Shown piece by piece: positions 53,260-62,041 of a stretch of DNA of 64,000 bases. The notes under the pieces were generated by a model. The model searched no databases, was not told the origin of the DNA, and saw only the letters and a list, made by a program, of their open reading frames with translations. The stretch is taken from assembly GCF_019263705.2 (NCBI RefSeq), contig NZ_JADQDK010000001.1, forward strand, positions 5,146,001 to 5,210,000. Direction: 5' to 3'. The translations under genes were made by a program, and so were the position numbers. The first letter of the stretch is position 1. Each line of letters begins with the position of its first letter. Source of the DNA: Pseudonocardia abyssalis (lineage in GTDB: Bacteria; Actinomycetota; Actinomycetes; Mycobacteriales; Pseudonocardiaceae).

Positions 53260-55092
53260 ATGGGCCACTTCAGGAGCAACCTGCGAGACCTCGAGTTCAA
53301 CCTCTTCGAGGTGTTCGCGGTCCAGGACCGACTCGGCAGCGGGCCGTTCGAGGGCGTCGACCTCCAGACGGCGCGCGACACGCTCAGGGAGCTCAACACC
53401 GTGGCCACCGGGCCGCTGGCCGAGCCCTTCGCCGACGCCGACCGCAACCCGCCCGTCTTCGACCCGGCCACGCACACGGTCACGCTGCCGCAGTCGTTCA
53501 AGGACTCCTACAAGGTCCTCTGGGACGGCGAGTGGTGGCGCCTGGGCCTGCCCGTCGAGCTGGGCGGCTACGGCATCCCCCCGACCGTGCAGTGGGCCGC
53601 CGCCGAGCTGATCCTCGGCTCCAACCCGGCCGCGTTCATGTACATGGCCGGCCCGAACTTCGCCTCCGTGGTGCACCGCAACGGCACCGAGGAGCAGCAG
53701 CACTGGGCCGAGCTGATGATCTCCCGGGCCTGGGGCGCGACGATGGTGCTCACCGAGCCCGACGCGGGCTCCGACGTCGGCGCGGGCCGCACCAAGGCCG
53801 TGCAGCAGGGCGACGGCACCTGGCACATCGACGGCGTCAAGCGCTTCATCACCTCGGCCGAGCACGACATGGCCGAGAACATCATGCACCTGGTCCTGGC
53901 CCGCCCCGAGGGTGCGAAGGCGGGCACCAAGGGCCTGTCGCTGTTCCTCGTGCCGAAGTTCCACTTCGACCCGGAGACCGGCGAGCCCGGTGAGCGCAAC
54001 GGCGCCTTCGTCACCGGCGTCGAGCACAAGATGGGGCTCAAGGCCTCCACCACCTGCGAGCTCACGTTCGGCCAGCACGGCACCCCGGCCGTCGGCTGGC
54101 TGCTCGGCGAGGTGCACGACGGCATCGCGCAGATGTTCGAGGTCATCGAGCACGCGCGGATGATGGTCGGCACCAAGGCGATCGGCACGCTGTCGGCCGG
54201 CTACCTCGCCGCGCTGGACTACGCGAAGGACCGCGTCCAGGGCGCCGACCTGCCGCAGATGCTCGACAAGACCGCCCCGCGCGTCACGATCACCCACCAC
54301 CCCGACGTCCGCCGCCTGCTCATGACGAACAAGGCCTACGCCGAGGGCCTGCGCGCGGTGTACCTCTACACCGCCACGTTCCAGGACCGGATCCGCGTCG
54401 GGAGGGCCGCGGGCGAGGACGTCTCCCTGGAGGAGCGCGTCAACGACCTGCTGCTGCCCATCGTCAAGGGCGTCGGCTCGGAGCGCGCCACCGAGCAGCT
54501 CCCGCAGGCGCTGCAGGTGCTCGGCGGCTCCGGCTACCTGCAGGACTACCCGATCGAGCAGTACATCCGCGACGCCAAGATCGACTCCCTCTACGAGGGC
54601 ACCACGGCGATCCAGTCGCTCGACCTCCTGTTCCGCAAGATCGTCCGCGACAACGGGCAGGCGCTCGGGCACGTCGCCGGGGAGATCCAGGCCTTCCTCG
54701 ACGCCGAGTCGGGCAACGGCCGGCTCAAGGAGGAGCGCGCGCTCCTCGCCACCGCGCTGGCCGACGTCCAGGGGATGCTCGGCACGCTCACCGGCTACCT
54801 CATGGCGTCGGCGGAGGACCCGTCGAGCATCTACAAGGTCGGCCAGCACAGCGTGCGGCTGCTGATGGCGCTCGGCGACCTGCTCGTCGGATGGCTGCTG
54901 CTGCGCCAGGCCGAGGTCGCCCTGACCGCACTGGGCGGCTCGGTCTCCGCCAAGGACCAGGCCTTCTACGAGGGCAAGCTCGGCGTCGCCCGGTTCTTCG
55001 CCAAGACCCAGCTCCCGCTGCTCACCAGCCAGCGGGTGATCCTGGAGCAGGCCGACAACAGCCTGATGGACCTGGCCGAGGCCGCCTTCTAG
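53260..55092 (+). CDS. FadE5-like acyl-CoA dehydrogenase
   Basis: 610 residues; ATG 53260 with AGAAGGAG. Long acyl-CoA dehydrogenase: [19 protein letters not shown] and FITSAEHDM for flavin/substrate, [20 protein letters not shown], catalytic Glu in [14 protein letters not shown], and an extra C-terminal helical domain (about 480-600) as in M. tuberculosis FadE5 (611 aa). It oxidises acyl-CoAs and passes electrons to ETF, then EtfD. Two operator-like palindromes precede it and the same palindrome precedes etfD. Confidence 0.87.
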   Translation: MGHFRSNLRDLEFNLFEVFAVQDRLGSGPFEGVDLQTARDTLRELNTVATGPLAEPFADADRNPPVFDPATHTVTLPQSFKDSYKVLWDGEWWRLGLPVELGGYGIPPTVQWAAAELILGSNPAAFMYMAGPNFASVVHRNGTEEQQHWAELMISRAWGATMVLTEPDAGSDVGAGRTKAVQQGDGTWHIDGVKRFITSAEHDMAENIMHLVLARPEGAKAGTKGLSLFLVPKFHFDPETGEPGERNGAFVTGVEHKMGLKASTTCELTFGQHGTPAVGWLLGEVHDGIAQMFEVIEHARMMVGTKAIGTLSAGYLAALDYAKDRVQGADLPQMLDKTAPRVTITHHPDVRRLLMTNKAYAEGLRAVYLYTATFQDRIRVGRAAGEDVSLEERVNDLLLPIVKGVGSERATEQLPQALQVLGGSGYLQDYPIEQYIRDAKIDSLYEGTTAIQSLDLLFRKIVRDNGQALGHVAGEIQAFLDAESGNGRLKEERALLATALADVQGMLGTLTGYLMASAEDPSSIYKVGQHSVRLLMALGDLLVGWLLLRQAEVALTALGGSVSAKDQAFYEGKLGVARFFAKTQLPLLTSQRVILEQADNSLMDLAEAAF

Positions 55093-55099
55093 GGTCGCG

Positions 55100-55720
55100 T
55101 CAGCCGCTGCGGCGGTCGCGGATCAGGCGGATCACCTCCGCCCGGTCCGCGGCCCCCACCCGCAGCAGGATCGTGGAGACGTAGTTGGCCACCGTCTTCG
55201 ACGACAGACCCAGGCGCGTCGCGATCACCGGGTTGGACAGGCCCCGGCCCAGCAGGTCGGCCACCGCCGCCTCCCGCGGGCTCAGGCCGGGGAACGCCGG
55301 GGCGGGGGTCGGGGCCGTCGCACCGGGGCGCGGCACCCCGCTGCCGAGCCACAGCGCACCCATCGTCGCCGCCTCGACGGCCGCCACGATCTGGTCGGGG
55401 GAGGCGTCCTTCGTGACGTAGCCGCTGGCGCCCGCGTCCAGCGCGGCCCGCACCGAGGCCTCGTCGTCGTAGGAGGTGACCACGACGACCCGCACGTCGG
55501 GGTGCGCCGCGGTGATCCGCTCGGTCGCCGCGGCACCGCCGAGGTCGGGGAGCCCGAGGTCCATCAGCACCACGTCCGGGACCTCCCGCGCGGCGGCCGC
55601 CACCGCCTCCGAGCCGCTCGCCGCCTCGGCCACGACGTCGAAGCCGCTGGCCCGCAGCAGCGCCGTCATCCCCCGGCGGAAGACCGGGTGGTCGTCGACG
55701 ACGAGCACGCGGGTGCTCAC
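55100..55720 (-). CDS. NarL-family response regulator
   Basis: 206 residues. Receiver with acidic pair VLVVDDHPVF, phospho-acceptor in VVLMDLGLPDLGG and Lys in YVTKDASPD; LuxR-type helix-turn-helix LSPREAAVADLLGRGLSNPV ... SSKTVANYVSTILLRVG. Coupled to the kinase by GTGA. Convergent with fadE5, 7 bp apart, without a visible terminator. Confidence 0.92.
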   Translation of the reverse strand: MSTRVLVVDDHPVFRRGMTALLRASGFDVVAEAASGSEAVAAAAREVPDVVLMDLGLPDLGGAAATERITAAHPDVRVVVVTSYDDEASVRAALDAGASGYVTKDASPDQIVAAVEAATMGALWLGSGVPRPGATAPTPAPAFPGLSPREAAVADLLGRGLSNPVIATRLGLSSKTVANYVSTILLRVGAADRAEVIRLIRDRRSG

Positions 55721-57468
55721 GTCGTCCCGCGCCCGGCCGGCAGCCGCACGTCCACCCGGGCGCCCCCGCCGTCGGCGGTGCCGAACTCGACCGTGCCGCC
55801 CAGCTCGGTGGCCCGCTCGCGGATCGAGGTGAGCCCGATGCCGGGCCGCACCCGGGCGGGCAGCCCCACCCCGTCGTCGGTGACGCGCACGGTCAGGGTG
55901 TCGTCGCGCAGGGCCAGCGCCACGGTGCACCGCGTGGCCCCGGCGTGGCGGCGGACGTTCGACACGGCCTCCTGCACGATCCGCAGCGCGGCCAGGTCGA
56001 CGGCGGCGGGGAGCTCCAGCGGCTCGGCGGGCCCGTCGATGCGTACGGTCAGCCCGTCGGGGCCGTGGACGCGCCCGGCGATGGCGGCGACCAGCCCGAG
56101 GTCGTCGAGGACCGGGGGGCGCAGCCCGTAGGCGATCTCGCGGGTCTGGGCCACCGCCCCGGCGATGTCGTCCTGCAGGTCGGCGGCGAGGCGGGCCAGC
56201 TCCGGGTCGGCCCCGGTCGCCCGTCGGGCGACGGCCGCCGCGCCGAGCCGGAGCCCGGCGAGGGTGGGCGAGAGGTCGTCGTGCAGGTCGCGGCGCAGCC
56301 TGCGGCGCTCCTCCTCGCGGGCCAGCAGCATCCGGGAGTGGGCGGCGGTCAGCTCGTCCAGCGCCCGTGCCCCGTGCAGGGCGGGCGCGGCGTGGACGGC
56401 GAGCAGGCGCAGCACGTGCCGGTCGTGGCCGGTCAGCGCGGTCTCCCCGCGCCGCGGTGCGACGGCCAGCACCGCGAGCTGCTCGCCCTGGTAGACGACC
56501 GGGAACTCCTCCGCCTCCTCGGGGGTCTCGCCGACGGCGGCGTCGAGGGCCCCGGCCCCGCGCAGCGCGGCACCGTCGAGGTGCAGGCTGTCGACCAGGG
56601 TGCGCAGCACGGTCTCGGGCACCAGCCGGGCCTGCGGCTGGGCGTCGAGGCGCCGTCCCAGGTCGGTGACGGCCGCGGCCCCGTCGCGCCGTCCGCGGTA
56701 CACCACCCAGGCCGACGTCCAGGCGGCGAGCCGGATCACCGGGACGGCCGCCGCGGCCACGACGGCCGCGCCCCACCAGCCGCCGACGAGAGCCAGCGTC
56801 GCGCCGTAGGCCAGCGCCAGCACCGGCGCGGCGAGCGCGACCGCGAGCACGATCCGCAGCGGCGCGTCGACGTCGAGGACGCGGGGCCGGAGCAGGCCGA
56901 TCGCCGCACCGACCGGCGCGGGCAGCACGGCCAGGTCGGCCAGTGCCACCGCGGTCGCGCTCCCCTCCCCGATCGGGCCCCCGCCCGCCGCCAGCAGGGC
57001 GAAGCACAGCACGCACACGACCACACCGAGGATCGCCCACCGCACGCTCTCCCGCTCGGCGGTGGAGGCCCGCCGCCGGTAGCGGTGCACCTGCCCGCCG
57101 ATCAGCAGGCCCTGCGCGATCCCCACCCACGGGGCGAACCACGGCTCGTCGGTGACGGCCCCGCCGGTGACGAGCACGGCCGCCCCGATCGCCAGCGAGA
57201 CGACGACCGGCCCGACGAACCAGCGCGGGACGAACCGCCCGTCCGGGTACGCCGCCAGCAGCAGCGGCAGGGCGGCGAACCAGACGCCGCCGCCGGAGTC
57301 GATCCCGGCCCGGTGCAGCGCGAGCTCCACCAGCAGCGCGGCCACGGCGAGCGCGGGCAGCGCCGGGCACCGCCGCCGCGCGACCGCCACGGCGAGCAGG
57401 GCCACGAGCGGCCAGGCCGTCAGGTGACCCGCGACGGTGCTCGCGAGCAGGAGGGGTTCGCCGTCCAT
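55717..57468 (-). CDS. NarL-type sensor histidine kinase, membrane integral
   Basis: 583 residues from ATG 57468. Eight or so hydrophobic helices in the first 265 residues, a GAF-like region (about 300-350), a HisKA_3 motif (REEERRRLRRDLHDDLSPTL, phospho-His about 400) and an HATPase domain with AVSNVRRHAGATRCTVALAL, DDGVGLP and GIGLTSIRERATELGG. Partners the regulator encoded next. Ligand unknown. Confidence 0.9.
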   Translation of the reverse strand: MDGEPLLLASTVAGHLTAWPLVALLAVAVARRRCPALPALAVAALLVELALHRAGIDSGGGVWFAALPLLLAAYPDGRFVPRWFVGPVVVSLAIGAAVLVTGGAVTDEPWFAPWVGIAQGLLIGGQVHRYRRRASTAERESVRWAILGVVVCVLCFALLAAGGGPIGEGSATAVALADLAVLPAPVGAAIGLLRPRVLDVDAPLRIVLAVALAAPVLALAYGATLALVGGWWGAAVVAAAAVPVIRLAAWTSAWVVYRGRRDGAAAVTDLGRRLDAQPQARLVPETVLRTLVDSLHLDGAALRGAGALDAAVGETPEEAEEFPVVYQGEQLAVLAVAPRRGETALTGHDRHVLRLLAVHAAPALHGARALDELTAAHSRMLLAREEERRRLRRDLHDDLSPTLAGLRLGAAAVARRATGADPELARLAADLQDDIAGAVAQTREIAYGLRPPVLDDLGLVAAIAGRVHGPDGLTVRIDGPAEPLELPAAVDLAALRIVQEAVSNVRRHAGATRCTVALALRDDTLTVRVTDDGVGLPARVRPGIGLTSIRERATELGGTVEFGTADGGGARVDVRLPAGRGTT

Positions 57469-57478
57469 GATGGTCGGA

Positions 57479-58174
57479 TCATCCGGTCCGGACGCGGTCC
57501 GCGGTAGTGCGCCGGCCGCGGAGCAGGAACGCGGCACCCAGGACGAGCAGCACGGGGATGAGCACGAGGACCCCGAACGGCACGGCGAGCACGAACATCG
57601 GCACCACGATGACCGCGGCCGCGACGGCGCAGACGACGGCGAGGCCCGTGCCGACGACGCCGACCCGGCGCCCGGCCGTGGCCAGCCCGACGAGCCAGCC
57701 CGCGGCCCCGATCCCGGCCGTGGCGACCAGACCGATGATGACGGTGTCGAGCGCGGTGATCACGGCGAGCTGGTCCTGCGCGCCGGGAAGGTCCTCACCC
57801 ATGCCTGCGGTGACCGAGCTGTACTTCGCCAGCGACATCCCGCCGATCAGGATCCACGCCGCGGCCGAGACCAGGCCCAGGGCGTCCCCGACCCGGCCGG
57901 CGACCGACGCGCCGCCCCGCAGCCGGCCCACGGCCAGCACCAGGACGAGCATGCCCAGCCCGAGCCCGCCGAAGATCACGCCCTCGACGGCGCCGTTCCA
58001 CGGTGCGGCCGCGATCCGGTCGGCCACCGGGGCGTCGTCGGGGTACTCGGAGAACAGGAGTGCGACCGCGAGGGGCTGGCCGAGGTAGGCGACGGCGGCG
58101 CCCAGCGCGCCCCATCCGGCGGTGCGGTGGAGCGCGCCGTCGGTGCGGGGCGGTCGGACGGGGGTGGTGGTCAT
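57479..58174 (-). CDS. Hydrophobic six-helix membrane protein
   Basis: 231 residues. Six hydrophobic stretches (GWGALGAAVAYLGQPLAVAL, VIFGGLGLGMLVLVLAVG, LGLVSAAAWILIGGMSLA, VITALDTVIIGLVATAGIG, VGVVGTGLAVVCAVAAAV, LVLIPVLLVLGAAFLL). No catalytic motif. Placed 10 bp before the two-component kinase on the same strand, so it may be a sensory accessory protein or a target. Confidence 0.65.
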   Translation of the reverse strand: MTTTPVRPPRTDGALHRTAGWGALGAAVAYLGQPLAVALLFSEYPDDAPVADRIAAAPWNGAVEGVIFGGLGLGMLVLVLAVGRLRGGASVAGRVGDALGLVSAAAWILIGGMSLAKYSSVTAGMGEDLPGAQDQLAVITALDTVIIGLVATAGIGAAGWLVGLATAGRRVGVVGTGLAVVCAVAAAVIVVPMFVLAVPFGVLVLIPVLLVLGAAFLLRGRRTTADRVRTG

Positions 58175-58184
58175 GGCGGTCTCC

Positions 58185-58210
58185 GATCGTCGGTGGAGGT
58201 GCCGACGATC
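58185..58210. repeat. 9-bp perfect inverted repeat just upstream of the six-helix membrane protein
   Basis: GATCGTCGG, 8 bases, CCGACGATC, 11 bp before the start codon of the gene at 58174; followed by two CGTTCCCGGG direct repeats. Could be an operator or part of the 5' leader. Confidence 0.5.
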
Positions 58211-58252
58211 CGGGCGACCGTTCCCGGGAGACCAGTGATCCCCGTTCCCGGG

Positions 58253-58678
58253 TCAGCTCGCGATGTAGCTCTGCAGCTGCTCGCGCTCGGCCTCGAGCAT
58301 GTCGATCCGGGTCTTCACCAGGTCGCCGATGCTGACGATGCCGGCGAGCGCCCCGTCGACGACGACCGGCAGGTGCCGGAAGCGTCCGGTGGTCATGACC
58401 CCGGCGAGGCTCGCGGCGTCGTCGTCGGGGGAGCAGGTCGTGACGGAGGTGGTCATGATGTCGGTGACCCGCGCCTCCAGGACGGCAGCGCCGCCCGCGT
58501 GCAGGCGCCGCACCACGTCGCGCTCGGAGACGATCCCGACCAGCCGGTCGTCCTCGACGACCGGCAGCGCACCCACGTTGCGCTCGGCGAGCAGGCCCAG
58601 CAGCTCGGCCACCGTCGCGGTGGGGAGGACGGTCACCACCTCGGTGCCCTTGTTCCGTAGTACGTCCGCTATGCGCAT
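58253..58678 (-). CDS. CBS-pair domain protein
   Basis: 141 residues formed almost wholly by two CBS motifs (VTVLPTATVAELLGLLAERN, GALPVVEDDRLVGIVSERDV and MTTSVTTCSPDDDAASLAG, RHLPVVVDGALAGIVSIGDL) and a short C-terminal helix. Such stand-alone pairs bind adenosine nucleotides and act as energy or stress sensors. Partner unknown. Confidence 0.9.
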   Translation of the reverse strand: MRIADVLRNKGTEVVTVLPTATVAELLGLLAERNVGALPVVEDDRLVGIVSERDVVRRLHAGGAAVLEARVTDIMTTSVTTCSPDDDAASLAGVMTTGRFRHLPVVVDGALAGIVSIGDLVKTRIDMLEAEREQLQSYIAS

Positions 58679-58718
58679 GGCGTCCCCGATCCGTCGTTGG
58701 ATGCACCGAGGGTACGAA

Positions 58719-58750
58719 CGTGGCCGGGGTCACGGAAGACCCCGGCCACG
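58719..58750. terminator. Terminator hairpin downstream of the VanW gene
   Basis: CGTGGCCGGGGTC / GACCCCGGCCACG, perfect 13-bp stem with a 6-nt loop, 28 bp past the VanW-type gene stop. Confidence 0.8.
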
Positions 58751-58777
58751 GACGGGCTACTGCGCGAGCGGGACGGG

Positions 58778-61459
58778 CTACCCGCAGACGACCCGCGGAG
58801 AGGGGTTGTAGCGGGTGGTGGTGGTCGGGTCGGTGCGGACCTCACCGGTGCGGACGTCGGTCAGGCGCCGCGTGTCGGTGATCGTGAACCCGGGTGCGCC
58901 CTGGCTGGGGTTGCAGTCCTCGCCCGCCGGGACGTTGACGGTGTTGGGGCTCGTCGGGTTGGTGCGCGGCCCCGTCTGCGACTCGACGTCGTAGTACTTG
59001 GTGCCCAGCAGCCGCACCGTGATCGACGACGGCGTCCACACCGTCTGGATGAGCACCGCGGTCGGCGTGTCGTTGCGGAACCGCATGTCGATGGTTCCGT
59101 CGGAGATGGTCGCCTCCCGGCCCGGGGGGTAACGGCTGATGTAGAAGCTGTGCGCGCGGTGCTCGACGTCGGTCATGCCGGCGAAGTAGGCCGCGTTGAA
59201 CAGCGTCGTGGACACCTGCGACGCCCCGCCCGCGATGCCGCGGGCGGGCTGGCCGTTGTCGATGACACCGGCCTCGACGTACCCGTTGGCCGGGGTCCGC
59301 GGCCCGCTGGCGGCATCCAGGCTGAACGTCTCGCCGGGGGCCACGACCATGCCGTTGATCAGCTCGGCCGCCCGGCGGATGTTGATGCCGGAGTCCGCGG
59401 CGAACCCGCCGGTCTGGAACTCGCTGATCACACCGGCGCTGCCGAGGGACTGCAGCTCCTCGGTGGTGACCTCGGCGGGCTGGTCGGCGTAGACCGCCGT
59501 GATCTGCCGCGGGCCCGTACCGGTGAGCACGGTCAGCAGATCGGCCAGCGTGGCGTCGTAGTCGACACCCCGGCCGTCCTGCGACGGGACGACGGTGGCC
59601 GGGGTGGTGGAGAAGTCCAGGCTCGCGTCGACGGGCTCGCGCTCGGAGCCGGCGAGCTGGTCGTCGAGGGCGTCGGTGATGACGGTCGGGTTGAGCACCG
59701 GCTCCAGACCGCCCGTCTCACCGGGCTCGAAGGTCAGTGCCTGGGCGATGACGGCGGGCTCCAGCACGCCCTCCGAGCCCTCCTCGCCGACGACCGTGAC
59801 GGGGGCCGACACGGCGGGGCCCGCGACCTGCTCGATCGCGTTCGCGACGTCCTCGGGGGTGGTGAGGGCGGGCACCGCGATCAGCGGCAGGGCCACCGGA
59901 CGGCCCGATGCCCAGTCGCGCGAGAGCACGTCGACGGCGGCGGGCTGGTCGAGGTGCTGGCCGGGCACCGGGTCGACGGGGATCGGCGTGACGCCCTCGA
60001 ACTGCACGGTGCCCTCGACCGGGACCTTGTCGACGATCGGCAGGAGCTCACCGAGTGCACCGTCGACGGCCGCGCGGTCGACGGCGGTGGCGACGCCGAG
60101 CTCGCGCTGGGTGAAGAACGACGTGATCCGGGTGATCGGGTTGAGCGGCTGCTCGCCGGCGCGGGCGAGCGTGCCGGCCCAGTCGACGGACAGGCCCGCC
60201 GTGATGGGGTCGATCTGGGTGGTGACCTCGCCCGCGGTGACCTCCACCGGCACCGTGGTGCGCGGCTCGATCTCGGTGCGGAGTTCCTGCTCGGCGTCGA
60301 CCAGGCTCATCCCGCCGACCGCCACGCCCGCCACGGTGACCCCGCGGGGCACCGATCCGGAGCTGATCAGCAGGTCGGCGACGTAGACGATCGCCAGCAC
60401 GGCCACGACCGCGGCGACGATCAGCAGCGGCAGGCGCCGCCGCGACCGTCCGGTCGACGGGGGCTCCCCGCCCGAGGGACGGCTCGGCGGCGTGTCGGCC
60501 GCCGCCGCGGCGACGGGGATGCGTTCGGTGGGCGGGTCGGCCGGTCCGGTCGTGGAGGGTGCCGCAGCGGCACCCTTGCTGATCGGAATCACCTGCGTCG
60601 CCTCGGAATCCCAGTTCGGTGTGCGCTCGGTCGGCGCGGGGTCGGTCTCGGTGGGCGCCGCGTCGGGGGCCGCCGCAGCTGCGGCCGCCGGTACGGCGAC
60701 GGTCGGCGCGTCGGTGCCCGGCCGGGGCGTGGGCCGGGTCGGGCCCTCCTCCGCGGCGGGTACCGGGGTGCGGACCGTGTCGTCGGCCGGGGCGGGCGTC
60801 GGTGCCGGGCGCGGACGTGGCCGCGGGGTGGCCGCGGGGACGGCGGTGGTCGTCGCCTCGACACCGGAGGGGGTGTCGGCGGGCTCGGCCTGCTGACCGC
60901 TGTCGGCCGCCGGGGCGGCCGGGTGCATCGACGGCCCGTCACCGGGCGGGGTGATCGGGTCGAACAACGACCGCGGGGCCGGGTGCGCCGGAGGGGCGTC
61001 GGCCGGGACGTCCGGCGTGGGGACCGCAGCGGGACGGTCCGCGGCGGGGGCGTGAGCGGGGACATCGGCGGCAGGGACATCGGCGGCGGCGGGGACGTCC
61101 CCGGCGATGCCGACCGCGCGGTCTCCGGTCATCACCGGCTCACCGCCGTCGGGCACCTCGTCCCCCGGCCCGGCCGGAGCGGGATCGACGGCCGCGGGCT
61201 CCGCAGCCACCTGATCGGCCACCTGGTCGGCGACCGGCGCGGGCGTGCCCCCGGGCGTCTCCCGGGCAGCCGGGGTGGCTCCGGTCCGGGCACCGTCGTC
61301 GACCGGGACCCCGTTCCCGGGCGCCCCGTTCCCGGGCGCCCCGTTGCCGGGCGTCCCGTTGCCGGGGGAGCCGTTCTCGTGGGTGGAGCTCCCGTTGGTC
61401 GACCCGTCCGTCTCGGGACGCGTCGTCGCCTCGCCGGGCGAGGACTGCCGCTCGGGCAT
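58778..61459 (-). CDS. VanW/YoaR-type membrane-anchored cell-wall protein with long disordered N-terminus
   Basis: 893 residues from ATG 61459; a GTG at 61513 is possible. About 340 N-terminal residues are disordered (Pro/Ala/Asp/Thr rich, with GNGxP repeats) and end in a signature TQVIPISKG segment. One transmembrane helix (LPLLIVAAVVAVLAIVYVADL) leads to PG-binding-4-like domains (about 385-640) and a VanW domain (about 680-840: GMVVAPGETFSLDAASG, GGASQVSTTLFNAAYFAGM, HSFYISRYPPGREATI). The bulk is extracytoplasmic and likely acts on or binds peptidoglycan. Confidence 0.85.
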   Translation of the reverse strand: MPERQSSPGEATTRPETDGSTNGSSTHENGSPGNGTPGNGAPGNGAPGNGVPVDDGARTGATPAARETPGGTPAPVADQVADQVAAEPAAVDPAPAGPGDEVPDGGEPVMTGDRAVGIAGDVPAAADVPAADVPAHAPAADRPAAVPTPDVPADAPPAHPAPRSLFDPITPPGDGPSMHPAAPAADSGQQAEPADTPSGVEATTTAVPAATPRPRPRPAPTPAPADDTVRTPVPAAEEGPTRPTPRPGTDAPTVAVPAAAAAAAPDAAPTETDPAPTERTPNWDSEATQVIPISKGAAAAPSTTGPADPPTERIPVAAAAADTPPSRPSGGEPPSTGRSRRRLPLLIVAAVVAVLAIVYVADLLISSGSVPRGVTVAGVAVGGMSLVDAEQELRTEIEPRTTVPVEVTAGEVTTQIDPITAGLSVDWAGTLARAGEQPLNPITRITSFFTQRELGVATAVDRAAVDGALGELLPIVDKVPVEGTVQFEGVTPIPVDPVPGQHLDQPAAVDVLSRDWASGRPVALPLIAVPALTTPEDVANAIEQVAGPAVSAPVTVVGEEGSEGVLEPAVIAQALTFEPGETGGLEPVLNPTVITDALDDQLAGSEREPVDASLDFSTTPATVVPSQDGRGVDYDATLADLLTVLTGTGPRQITAVYADQPAEVTTEELQSLGSAGVISEFQTGGFAADSGINIRRAAELINGMVVAPGETFSLDAASGPRTPANGYVEAGVIDNGQPARGIAGGASQVSTTLFNAAYFAGMTDVEHRAHSFYISRYPPGREATISDGTIDMRFRNDTPTAVLIQTVWTPSSITVRLLGTKYYDVESQTGPRTNPTSPNTVNVPAGEDCNPSQGAPGFTITDTRRLTDVRTGEVRTDPTTTTRYNPSPRVVCG
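61311..61370. repeat. 15-bp tandem repeat encoding GNGxP in the VanW-type gene
   Basis: Four 15-bp units (CCGTTCCCGGGCGCC twice exactly, then two diverged copies) in frame in the N-terminal disordered part. In-frame unit length means copy-number change would not break the gene. Confidence 0.8.
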
Positions 61460-61527
61460 GTGGTCCGACTTCCCCTCAAACACGCGACCGGGCCCCCTGG
61501 CTCCGATCGTCACCGCCGTCGCACGGC

Positions 61528-61845
61528 CTACATGTACAGGCCGGTGCCGTGCTCCGTCCGCTCGGTGGCGACGGCATGGAGCTCACGTTCCCGCATGACG
61601 AGGTACGTGGACCCCTGAACCTCCACCTCGTACTGGTCGTCCCGCGCGAACAGCACGCGGTCCCCCACCTGGACGGTGCGGACGTGGTGCCCGATGCCGA
61701 ACACCTCTCCCCAGACCAGACGCTTGGCGACCGCTGCGGTTGCCGGGATCACGATTCCCGCGTTGCTGCGGCGCTCCCCGGTGCCCTCGGTGTCGCGCAC
61801 CATCACCCGGTCGTGCAGCATCTGGATCTCGAGCTTGTCCTGCAC
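61528..61845 (-). CDS. GroES-like (Cpn10-fold) small protein, 105 aa
   Basis: GTG 61845. The Cpn10 fold is suggested by LHDRVMVRDTEGTGERRSNA, GIVIPATAAVAKRLVWGEV, VGDRVLFARDDQYEVEVQG and LVMRERELHAV. Length is close to GroES, but no groEL is adjacent and the mobile-loop sequence (GERRSNAGIVIP) differs from classic GroES. Likely a paralogue rather than the housekeeping GroES, which is normally beside groEL1 in actinobacteria. Confidence 0.75.
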   Translation of the reverse strand: MQDKLEIQMLHDRVMVRDTEGTGERRSNAGIVIPATAAVAKRLVWGEVFGIGHHVRTVQVGDRVLFARDDQYEVEVQGSTYLVMRERELHAVATERTEHGTGLYM

Positions 61846-61917
61846 CGCGCAGATGCTACGGGCCCCCGCCGACGCCCCGACGGGCGCCCGCACGGCTCCC
61901 GGAAACTGGAAAGCCCC

Positions 61918-61952
61918 GCGGTGCTGTCAGGTCGGGGGTCCGACAGCACCGC
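61918..61952. terminator. Terminator hairpin between the GroES-like and AAA-ATPase genes
   Basis: GCGGTGCTGTC / GACAGCACCGC, perfect 11-bp stem with a 13-nt loop, 90 bp past the ATPase stop on the minus strand. Confidence 0.75.
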
Positions 61953-62041
61953 GAGGCTGTACTGGGAATCGGCCTCCGGGCCCGAACCGTTAGCGTCCGC
62001 GGCCGCCGCATCGGCTTTTCACCCGTTCGGCGCAGCGACGG

